Positions 57,513 to 64,000 of a stretch of 64,000 nucleotides of DNA are shown piece after piece (positions within the stretch are counted from its first letter, which is position 1; every line of letters begins with the position of its first letter). Under the pieces are notes generated by a model. That model was not told the origin of the DNA. It saw nothing but the letters and a program-made list of their open reading frames with translations, and did no database searches. The stretch is taken from assembly GCF_901827175.1 (NCBI RefSeq), contig NZ_LR594662.1, positions 2,480,001 through 2,544,000 of the forward strand, written 5' to 3'. Made by a program: the position numbers and the translations under genes. Source of the stretch: Variovorax sp. RA8 (GTDB lineage: Bacteria > Pseudomonadota > Gammaproteobacteria > Burkholderiales > Burkholderiaceae_C).

Positions 57513-60280
57513 GGGTCTGTCTCCGGTTGCGCGGTCTCGTGCCGCAGTGGAAGCTCGAAGCCGAAGCATGCGCCCTGGCCGGATGCCGGATCGAGCCACA
57601 TCCGGCCTCCGTAGTGCTCGACGATGCGGCGACTGATGGGCAGGCCCAGCCCGGTGCCCTGCGGCCGGTTCGCAGCGTCGCCGCCCTGGCGGAACTTCTC
57701 GAACACCAGCTCGCGCTGCCCGGGCGGCACCCCCGGGCCGTTGTCGCGCACGGAGCACACCACGCGGTCGCCTTCCGCCCGCAGACACAGCTCGGCATGC
57801 CCGGAGCCAGGCGGCACGAACTTGGCCGCGTTCGACAGGAGGTTGACCAGCACCTGCATCATGCGGTCCGGGTCGGCTTGCAGCGGCGGCAGTGCCGCAG
57901 GCAGGCGCAGCGACACGGTCGCGCCGCGCTCGCGGAAGAGCTCCTGTGTCGTCTGGACTGCCTGCCGAGCGAGTGCGCACAGGTCGACCTCCGTGGTGCG
58001 CCACTCGGCGGCGCCGGCTTCGATCTTGGCCATGTCCAATACCTGGTTGACCAGCCGCGTCAGCCGTTCGGTCTCGGCGACGACCAGGCCCAGGAACTGC
58101 TGGCGCTGCGCGGCGTCCATGCCGGGGTCGTCGAGCATCAGCTCGGCCAGCGCGCGTATGGAGGTCAGCGGCGTGCGCAGCTCGTGCGTCACCGAGGACA
58201 TGAAGTCGTCCTTGAGCCGGTCCAGGCCCTTGAGCTGCTCGTTGAGCTGGCTCAGCTCGGCTGTCGCGCGCTCCAGGGAAAGCGATTTCTCCTCCAAAGC
58301 CTGCGAGTGCGCGCGCAGCGCGGCCGCCTCGCGCGAGGCCTCGTCCAGGATGCTCATCACGTCGTGCAGCTGCAGGTCCTCCTCCTGCACGACCGAGGCC
58401 ACCATCAGTCGGGCCGACGACCCGCCAATGGCGCCGGCAAGCTGGCGCTCGACGAACTGCACCAGCCGTGCATCGGCGGCGATCGGGTCCGGCGCCGGCG
58501 CTCCGGTTCGCCGCGCGTACTCGTCCAGCAGCCGTCCGGTGGCTTCTGCGCCCAGGAAGCGGGTGGCCAGCTGGCGCAGGTCGGCGAGTTTCGCGGTGCC
58601 GCGCCAGAACACCGGGCCGGCATCGGCCGCAGGATCGGCGGTGCGCTGGAGCGCATCCACGAAGGTCAGCGCCTGGCTTGCTTCGCGCGCCGAGGGCCGC
58701 TGCAGGAGCGAGACGCCGAAGTACAGCGTCGTGTTGGCCAAGAGGCTCCAGAACAGCGCGTGCGTCAGGTTGTCCAGGCCGGCAAGACCCAGCAGACGTT
58801 CAGGCCGCAGCCATGCAATGCCGAAAGGCCCTTCGTCGACAAAGCGTGCCGCGATCCAGCCCGACTTCGCGATCGAGGGCAGCATCAGCGTCCAGGCCCA
58901 TAGCAGGAAGCCAGCGCCCAGGCCTGCCAGCGCGCCATCGCGGGTGCCTCCTTTCCAGTACATCCCCGCGAGCATGGAAGGCGCGAACTGCGCCACCGCG
59001 GCAAAGCTGATCAGCCCGATGCTCACCAGCGCATAGTCCTCGCCTGCGATACGGTAGTAGAAGTAGCCGAGCAAGAGGAGCACGACGATCACCGTGCGCC
59101 GGACGCCCAGCAGCACGCCGCCGAGGTCCCGCGCAGTGCGCAGGCCCGCGCGCAGCAGCAGCGGCATCACGAGGTCGTTGCAGACCATGGTGGAGATCGC
59201 GATCGCCTCGACGATCACCATCCCCGTGGCCGCCGAGAGCCCACCGATGAATGCGGCGAGCGCCAGGCCGGGCTGGCCGGCGGCCAGCGGCAGCGAGAGT
59301 ACGAAGGTCTCCGGGTTCTCGCTGCCGCCCTGGAAGTGCAGCAGCCCGCCGATGGCGATCGGCAGCACGAACAGGTTGATCAGCAGCAGGTACAGCGGAA
59401 AAGCCCAGGTGGCGCGTCGCACGTGGCGCTCGTCGACGTTCTCCACCACCATCATCTGGAATTGGCGTGGCAGGAAGAACACCGAGAACATGGCGAGCAG
59501 TGTCAGCGCGAACCACTGGCCGCCCGCGAACCCGCCGGCCCCGGGCGCGCCGCCGGAGTCGCTCCCAAGGGTGAGCAGCCGCGCAAGCTCGGGCTGGGCG
59601 GCGGCGCGGCCGAACAGGTCGCTCGGCCCGTCGAAGAGGCCCCAGGTGACGAAGGCCCCGACGGCAATGAATGCGATCAGCTTCACCAGCGACTCGAAGG
59701 CGATGGCCGCGACCATGCCCTCGTGACGCTCCGTGGTGTCGAGATGGCGTGCGCCGAAGGCCACCGTGAAGCCGGCCAGCACCAGGGCGATGTACAGCGT
59801 GCTGTCGCTCCACCAGGCCAGCGGCCGCGCGGGCGCGTCGGCGAGCAGCGCGTAGCCGCTTGCGATCGCCTTCAGCTGGAGCGCTATGTAGGGAAGGATG
59901 CCCACCACGGCGATCAGCGTGACCAGCATGGCCAGCAGCGGACTCTTGCCGTGCCTGCTGGCAATGAAGTCGGCGATGGAGGTGATGCGCTGGCTGCGTG
60001 AGATGCGGATCATCTTGCGCAGCACGGTCCAGGCCATCAGCATCCCCAGCGTCGGACCGAGATAGATCGGCAGGAACCAGAGTCCGGACGAAGCTGCTCG
60101 GCCGATGCTGCCGAAATAGGTCCAGGCTGTGCAGTAGACGCCCATCGAGAGGGTGTAGATCCAGGGGCTGCCGATGAGCGAGCGCCCTTCGCGGGCCCGG
60201 CGGTCGCCGACGTGCGCGATCGCGAACAGCACCGCCAGGTAGCCGAAGGCGGCCGCAATGACGAGGGGTGCTGCCTGCAT
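57509..60280 (-). CDS. SSF-domain sensor histidine kinase (CrbS/CbrA-like)
   Basis: 923 aa. The N-terminal half has about 12-13 membrane segments of the sodium:solute symporter family. Next come a STAC-like/PAS linker (about 560-640), coiled coil, HisKA with [10 protein letters not shown], and an ATP domain with [21 protein letters not shown] and GTGLGLPIS. This is the CbrA/CrbS class that senses small carbon sources; in Vibrio and Pseudomonas CrbS/R activates acetyl-CoA synthetase (known). Encoded in the same transcript as the acetate permease, so an acetate-sensing role is likely. Confidence 0.92.
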   Translation of the reverse strand: MQAAPLVIAAAFGYLAVLFAIAHVGDRRAREGRSLIGSPWIYTLSMGVYCTAWTYFGSIGRAASSGLWFLPIYLGPTLGMLMAWTVLRKMIRISRSQRITSIADFIASRHGKSPLLAMLVTLIAVVGILPYIALQLKAIASGYALLADAPARPLAWWSDSTLYIALVLAGFTVAFGARHLDTTERHEGMVAAIAFESLVKLIAFIAVGAFVTWGLFDGPSDLFGRAAAQPELARLLTLGSDSGGAPGAGGFAGGQWFALTLLAMFSVFFLPRQFQMMVVENVDERHVRRATWAFPLYLLLINLFVLPIAIGGLLHFQGGSENPETFVLSLPLAAGQPGLALAAFIGGLSAATGMVIVEAIAISTMVCNDLVMPLLLRAGLRTARDLGGVLLGVRRTVIVVLLLLGYFYYRIAGEDYALVSIGLISFAAVAQFAPSMLAGMYWKGGTRDGALAGLGAGFLLWAWTLMLPSIAKSGWIAARFVDEGPFGIAWLRPERLLGLAGLDNLTHALFWSLLANTTLYFGVSLLQRPSAREASQALTFVDALQRTADPAADAGPVFWRGTAKLADLRQLATRFLGAEATGRLLDEYARRTGAPAPDPIAADARLVQFVERQLAGAIGGSSARLMVASVVQEEDLQLHDVMSILDEASREAAALRAHSQALEEKSLSLERATAELSQLNEQLKGLDRLKDDFMSSVTHELRTPLTSIRALAELMLDDPGMDAAQRQQFLGLVVAETERLTRLVNQVLDMAKIEAGAAEWRTTEVDLCALARQAVQTTQELFRERGATVSLRLPAALPPLQADPDRMMQVLVNLLSNAAKFVPPGSGHAELCLRAEGDRVVCSVRDNGPGVPPGQRELVFEKFRQGGDAANRPQGTGLGLPISRRIVEHYGGRMWLDPASGQGACFGFELPLRHETAQPETDP

Positions 60281-60287
60281 GTCCTTC

Positions 60288-60488
60288 TCAGGGCTCGCCG
60301 GACGACTCGGCCGCCCATGCGGCGAGCGCGATCAGGCAGGCCCACCCGCCGAAGAGCGCGATCGGCATCAGCGGCAGTCCCCAGACCATGACCGCACGGT
60401 CCCAGAGCGTGAGCAGCGGGACATTGAACAACAGCCACCCGAGCGCGAACAGGCCGACCAGGCGTTGGGGCTTCGAGCTTTCGGACAT
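60288..60488 (-). CDS. Small two-span membrane protein
   Basis: 66 aa. Two hydrophobic segments (LVGLFALGWLLFNVPLLTLW and LPLMPIALFGGWACLIALAAWAA). It follows the nucleotidyltransferase gene by 12 bases and precedes the kinase by seven. Similar small proteins accompany SSF-type kinases or permeases, where they may stabilise the complex (inference). Confidence 0.82.
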   Translation of the reverse strand: MSESSKPQRLVGLFALGWLLFNVPLLTLWDRAVMVWGLPLMPIALFGGWACLIALAAWAAESSGEP

Positions 60489-60500
60489 GCGTTCCTGCCC

Positions 60501-61583
60501 TCAGAGGGCATCGAGGCGGAAGCGCTGCTGGATCTCGCCGCGGAAGCGCCGCACGATACCCAGCGCGCTGCGCAGCGTGTCTCGTTCCAGCGTGCCGAGC
60601 TCCGACGGACGCACGCAATTGTCAGGCACCTGTCCGCCTTGCTTGCGTCGCAGTTGACCCGTGAGCTTGAGCGCCATGAGCCAGTGCAGCGCATCGAGCA
60701 CATCGCGCGCGAGGCCAGGCTCGATCTGCTGCTGTTCGACCAGCAGGCGCAAGCGCTGTGCCGTGCCCGTGTCGCGCAGGCGCTGCTGCAACGCAAGCGC
60801 CCTGACGCCGTGGACGATCGGAAAGGTGCCGAGCTTCTTGAGGTCCAGCGCCTCGTCCTGGTCGCGCGCGACAAGGCGGTGCCACCAGTTGGGATGCGGA
60901 TCGAACAGCTCGATCGCGCTGGCAAAGCGCGCGAAGAAGACATCGGTGCGATCGAGGATCCGGTCGAGGTGATCGCGCGCCTGCGCGAGCAGGCTGGCGT
61001 CGCCGGCGACTGCCAGGCTGTCGATGAAGATGGCCAGGTGCATCGGCCCTTCGGGTTGGACGCCGTAGACCCACTCCCGCAGCACCTCCCTGAAGCCCGC
61101 CAGCGGCTGGCACCAGAGCGGGTTGCTGAGCATGATGCGGCCGGGGCAGGGCGGATAGCCGAGCTCGGCCAGCCCGGCGCTGAACTGTGCGGTGACAGTC
61201 TCCAGTCCGGGGTACTGGAAGCCGTCGCGCAGCAGCAGGGCATTGTCCTGATCGGTCTTCAGGAGCTGCTCGCCGCGGCCTTCGCTGCCCATGACCACCA
61301 GGCAGCTGTTGGCCACCAGCTCCGCCGGCGCGAGCAGCGACCACATGCGCCGAAAGAGGCAGGCGTTGAGCTCTGCGGTGACCTTCGCGATCCGATCGAT
61401 CTTCAGGCCGCCATCGTGCAGCAGCGCGACTATGGCATCCACCCGCGCGGCAGCGACAGCAAGCTCGGCCACCGTGGCAGCGTCGTCCATTTGACGCGCC
61501 ACGGCTCGCGGGTCGTCGCAGGCGAGCCCGGCAGCGCCCAGGAGTTGCATTTCCGGCACGCTCCCGGGTTCGCCGCTGCGCAT
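60501..61583 (-). CDS. GlnD-like nucleotidyltransferase (DUF294 family)
   Basis: 360 aa from MRSGEPGSVPEMQ. The nucleotidyltransferase motif GSEGRGEQLLKTDQDNALLL is present, followed by the DUF294 C-terminal helical domain (WWHRLVARDQDEALDLKK). Many relatives carry an N-terminal CBS pair, absent here. Probably transfers a nucleotide to a protein partner, possibly regulating the kinase or transporter. It lies ten bases after actP. Confidence 0.83.
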   Translation of the reverse strand: MRSGEPGSVPEMQLLGAAGLACDDPRAVARQMDDAATVAELAVAAARVDAIVALLHDGGLKIDRIAKVTAELNACLFRRMWSLLAPAELVANSCLVVMGSEGRGEQLLKTDQDNALLLRDGFQYPGLETVTAQFSAGLAELGYPPCPGRIMLSNPLWCQPLAGFREVLREWVYGVQPEGPMHLAIFIDSLAVAGDASLLAQARDHLDRILDRTDVFFARFASAIELFDPHPNWWHRLVARDQDEALDLKKLGTFPIVHGVRALALQQRLRDTGTAQRLRLLVEQQQIEPGLARDVLDALHWLMALKLTGQLRRKQGGQVPDNCVRPSELGTLERDTLRSALGIVRRFRGEIQQRFRLDAL

Positions 61584-61593
61584 GGCGGCACCC

Positions 61594-63321
61594 TCAATGC
61601 CCGCTGGCGCTGGCGGCTCCGATGCCGGTTTCCGAGCGCACCTGCTGCGCAAGGAAGCCGCCCCTGTCGATGTCCGCGCGCTTGCTGCTGTCCAGCAGCG
61701 AGAAGATCCAGATGCCGAGGAAGCCGATCGTCATCGAGAATAGGCAGGGTGACGCATAGGGGAAGAACGCCGAGCCCGGCGGGTTGCCCAATGTCGCTTC
61801 CCATACGGACGGAGAGACCACCGTGAGCGCCACCGAGGAAATCAGCCCGAGGAAGCCGCCGATCACCGCGCCGCGCGTCGTGCAGCCCTTCCAGAGCACC
61901 GACATGAACAGCACGGGGAAGTTGGCCGACGCCGCGATGGCGAAGGCCAGGGACACCATGAATGCGATGTTCTGCTTCTCGAACACGATGCCGAGCAGCA
62001 CCGCCAGCGCCCCGAGTGCGACGGTGGTGATGCGCGAGACGCGCAGTTCGGACGCACTGTCTGCCTTGCCGTTCTTGACGACGGTCGCATACAGGTCGTG
62101 CGAGACTGCCGAGGCACCCGACAGCGTCAGGCCGGCCACGACCGCCAGGATGGTCGCGAAGGCGACCGCGGAGATGAATCCGAGGAACACGTTGCCACCC
62201 ACCGCATTGGCCAGGTGGATGGCCGCCATGTTGCCGCCGCCGATCAGCACGCCCTTGCCGTCGAGGAACTGGGCGTTCGTGAGCACGAAGGTGATGGCGC
62301 CGAATCCGATGATGAAGGTCAACAGGTAGAAATAGCCGATCCACCCGGTCGCCCACATGACCGATTTGCGGGCTTCCTTGGCGCTGGGCACGGTGAAGAA
62401 GCGCATCAGGATGTGCGGCAGCCCGGCGGTCCCGAACATCAGCGCCATCCCGAAGGAAATGGCCGAGATCGGGTCCTTGACGAAGTTGCCCGGGCCCATG
62501 ATCGACTGGCCGATGGCCGCCGCCGCCTGCGCGGTCTTGCCGTCCTTGAGCGCCAGGTCGGTCTTGACCTTCACCGCCCCGGCGAACATCGCCTCCGGGC
62601 TGAAGCCGAAGTGCCACAGCACCGACAGCGCCATGAAGCTGGCGCCGCCCAGCAGCAGGCAGGCCTTGATGATCTGGACCCAGGTGGTGGCGGTCATGCC
62701 CCCGAACAGGACATAGACCATCATCAGCGAGCCGACGATCACGACCGCGATCCAGTACTCGAGGCCGAACAGCAGCTTGATCAGCTGGCCCGCGCCGACC
62801 ATCTGGGCGATCAGGTAGAACGCCACCACGACCAGCGTGCCGGAGGCGGCGAAGATGCGAACCGGCGACTGCTTGAAGCGGAACGCCGCGACATCGGCGA
62901 AGGTGAACTTGCCCAGGTTGCGCAGCCGCTCCGCCATCAGGAAGGTGATGACCGGCCAGCCGACCAGGAAGCCGATGGAATAGATCAGCCCGTCGTAGCC
63001 GGCGACCATCACGGCCGCGGAAATGCCGAGGAAGGAGGCGGCGGACATGTAGTCGCCGGCGATTGCCAGGCCATTCTGGAAGCCGGTGATGCCGCCGCCG
63101 GCCGTGTAGAAGTCGGCCACCGACTTGGTCTTGGACGCTGCCCATTTGGTGATGAACAGCGTGCCGATGACGAACACCCCGAACATGCCGATGGCCGTCC
63201 AGTTGGTTGCCTGCTTCTGGGCCTGGCCGAGATCGGCACCGGCGGCCCAGGCTGCTGCGGACGCGGCAAGCAGGCTTGCGAGGATCAGCGCGCCGCGTGG
63301 GTTCGGGAAACGGGCTTTCAT
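61594..63321 (-). CDS. actP: Cation/acetate symporter ActP
   Basis: 575 aa, about 13 membrane segments with an N-terminal signal-like segment. It shows [47 protein letters not shown] and [13 protein letters not shown], all typical of ActP. It takes up acetate (and glycolate or pyruvate in some strains) with Na+ or H+. ATG 63321 overlaps the yjcH stop by four bases. It works together with the ligase at 18840 and the SSF kinase downstream. Confidence 0.95.
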   Translation of the reverse strand: MKARFPNPRGALILASLLAASAAAWAAGADLGQAQKQATNWTAIGMFGVFVIGTLFITKWAASKTKSVADFYTAGGGITGFQNGLAIAGDYMSAASFLGISAAVMVAGYDGLIYSIGFLVGWPVITFLMAERLRNLGKFTFADVAAFRFKQSPVRIFAASGTLVVVAFYLIAQMVGAGQLIKLLFGLEYWIAVVIVGSLMMVYVLFGGMTATTWVQIIKACLLLGGASFMALSVLWHFGFSPEAMFAGAVKVKTDLALKDGKTAQAAAAIGQSIMGPGNFVKDPISAISFGMALMFGTAGLPHILMRFFTVPSAKEARKSVMWATGWIGYFYLLTFIIGFGAITFVLTNAQFLDGKGVLIGGGNMAAIHLANAVGGNVFLGFISAVAFATILAVVAGLTLSGASAVSHDLYATVVKNGKADSASELRVSRITTVALGALAVLLGIVFEKQNIAFMVSLAFAIAASANFPVLFMSVLWKGCTTRGAVIGGFLGLISSVALTVVSPSVWEATLGNPPGSAFFPYASPCLFSMTIGFLGIWIFSLLDSSKRADIDRGGFLAQQVRSETGIGAASASGH

Positions 63322-63626
63322 CGGAGTGTCCCCTTCGCCACCGCGTCGGACAGCGTGTCGAACTCGGCGTTGGCTCGCCTCACGTAGTAGGCGGTGATCG
63401 CGATGGTGAAGAGGATGACGCCGAAGCCGATCGGAATGCCCAGCGTCATCACGCCGTCGCCCATCCGTTGCGCGAGGAAGGGCTTGTTGAACGCCACCAG
63501 CAGTACGAAGCCGTAGTACACGAGCAGCATCAGCAGCGTGAGGATCCAGCCGAAGCGTGTGCGCTTCGCCTTGAGCATTTGGTATTGGGGATGGCCGGCA
63601 ATGCGCCGAACCAGATCGTCGTCCAT
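63318..63626 (-). CDS. yjcH: DUF485 membrane protein (YjcH)
   Basis: 102 aa with two membrane segments ([21 protein letters not shown] and [21 protein letters not shown]), the family pattern [15 protein letters not shown] at the N-terminus, and [12 protein letters not shown] after the second span. YjcH is the standard partner gene before actP. First gene of the seven-gene acetate operon, 61 bases from the box at 63688. Confidence 0.95.
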   Translation of the reverse strand: MDDDLVRRIAGHPQYQMLKAKRTRFGWILTLLMLLVYYGFVLLVAFNKPFLAQRMGDGVMTLGIPIGFGVILFTIAITAYYVRRANAEFDTLSDAVAKGTLR

Positions 63627-63687
63627 GGAATCTCCTTCAAAGAGGGGGTTGGCGACGCCATTGGAAGCTGGGGCGCGGTGCGCGCCT

Positions 63688-63701
63688 TTGCGCTAGCGCA
63701 A
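63688..63701 (-). promoter_or_regulatory. FNR/FixK-type operator of the acetate operon
   Basis: TTGCG-CTAG-CGCAA, a fully symmetrical 14-bp palindrome. The leftward hexamer is weak (TCCAAT, 63660-63665). It should drive yjcH, actP and five further genes to 54976. Confidence 0.7.
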
Positions 63702-63751
63702 GGTCTTTGAATTTCGTGTTTCCGGGATCGACCGTCCGGAGTGACCGACTG

Positions 63752-63765
63752 TTGAGCCATGTCAA
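63752..63765 (+). promoter_or_regulatory. FNR/FixK-type operator of the hemerythrin-like gene
   Basis: TTGAG-CCAT-GTCAA. Rightward TAGCCT (63787-63792) lies one base from class II spacing; 53 bases to ATG 63819. Confidence 0.6.
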
Positions 63766-63818
63766 AGTGCTGTTCGCCAGCGCCGGTAGCCTTGTGTCTC
63801 CACATCAGAGGAGATCAA

Positions 63819-64000
63819 ATGGCTGCCTTGGATCGCTCCGGCGCGCTTTCGCTCGACTTGCCTTTCATGGATCGCGCGCGTGAAGAGTTCATCCGCCTCC
63901 TGACGCGGGTCGACGAGGCCGACAACGCCCGGCTGCCCTCAGCCTGGAGCGAACTGGTCGAGTGCGCCGCCGAGAATTTCGCGCGCGAGGATGTCTGGAT
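63819..64000 (+). CDS. Hemerythrin-like protein, partial (cut by window edge)
   Basis: The first 60 residues run MAALDRSGALSLDL, PFMDRAREEFIRLLTRVDEA and ECAAENFAREDVW. This is the layout of hemerythrin-like proteins of Burkholderiales. At two expected iron-ligand histidines this one has Arg (AREEF for HEEF) and Asn (NFARE for HFxxE); the Glu is kept. Either the site is degenerate or my alignment is shifted. AGGAG precedes the ATG. The remaining ligands lie beyond the window. Confidence 0.65.
   Translation, partial: MAALDRSGALSLDLPFMDRAREEFIRLLTRVDEADNARLPSAWSELVECAAENFAREDVW

Overview
The window is about 67% G+C and densely packed. The gene content points to a betaproteobacterium, probably Burkholderiales (Comamonadaceae-like). 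The main clues are an actP/yjcH acetate operon carrying a CrbS/CrbR-like two-component system, short-form alpha-glucan phosphorylase, FNT channel, tandem universal stress proteins and FNR/FixK-type promoters. I saw no tRNA, rRNA, CRISPR array or insertion sequence, and no gene-free stretch longer than about 300 bases.

The dominant feature is regulatory. I read 24 copies of a 14-bp dyad of FNR/FixK type (TTGAT or TTGCG, four bases, ATCAA, GTCAA or CGCAA), almost all between genes. Most sit 34-79 bases before a start codon, and about 19 are followed at the class II spacing (hexamer starting 23 bases after the box) by a -10 hexamer of the form xAnnnT. The island therefore looks like one co-regulated low-oxygen/redox-stress regulon. 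In content it resembles the low-oxygen-activated (lxa) locus of Burkholderia cenocepacia and DosR-type dormancy regulons. The regulator itself is not in the window.

Layout. 0-1.8 kb: alpha/beta hydrolase and universal stress protein, divergent. 1.8-11.6 kb: an eight-gene leftward envelope operon (secreted protein, CBS protein, small protein, MgtA-like P-type ATPase, MprF-like lipid flippase/synthase, and a three-part ABC exporter). 11.7-13.3 kb: cardiolipin synthase-like lipoprotein. 13.3-18.8 kb: an ACP-adenylating enzyme-acyltransferase fusion, divergent from a cytoplasmic avidin-like protein and an isoaspartyl methyltransferase-erythromycin esterase fusion. 18.8-24.0 kb: acetyl-CoA synthetase-like ligase, pyruvate dehydrogenase E1alpha/E1beta/E2 and an acyl carrier protein, all translationally coupled. 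24-30.3 kb: formate/nitrite channel, Ala-rich secreted protein, thiolase plus PRPP synthetase-like protein, a small protein plus kinase-like protein, and a DHH phosphoesterase. 30.4-35.2 kb: Lon and an orphan GroEL, then a second Ala-rich protein. 35.3-39.3 kb: small protein, metallo-beta-lactamase-fold hydrolase, universal stress protein, flavodoxin-like protein, small membrane proteins and a c-type cytochrome. 39.4-44.8 kb: ClpB, glucan phosphorylase and a universal stress protein. 44.8-46.9 kb: QseBC-like two-component system. 46.9-51.2 kb: a five-gene operon with a thermostable-hemolysin family protein, AMP ligase, haem-oxygenase-like metalloenzyme, SDR and TPR protein, with no FNR-type box. 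51.3-54.9 kb: lipoprotein and a second MacAB/LolDE-like exporter. 55-63.6 kb: acetate uptake operon with its sensor system. The right edge cuts a hemerythrin-like gene.

Functionally the set suggests survival under oxygen or energy limitation: acetate and pyruvate to acetyl-CoA, formate transport, glycogen breakdown, PRPP, proteostasis (GroEL, Lon, ClpB, isoaspartyl repair), phospholipid remodelling and efflux. These functions rest on families recognised by eye; no database search was possible.
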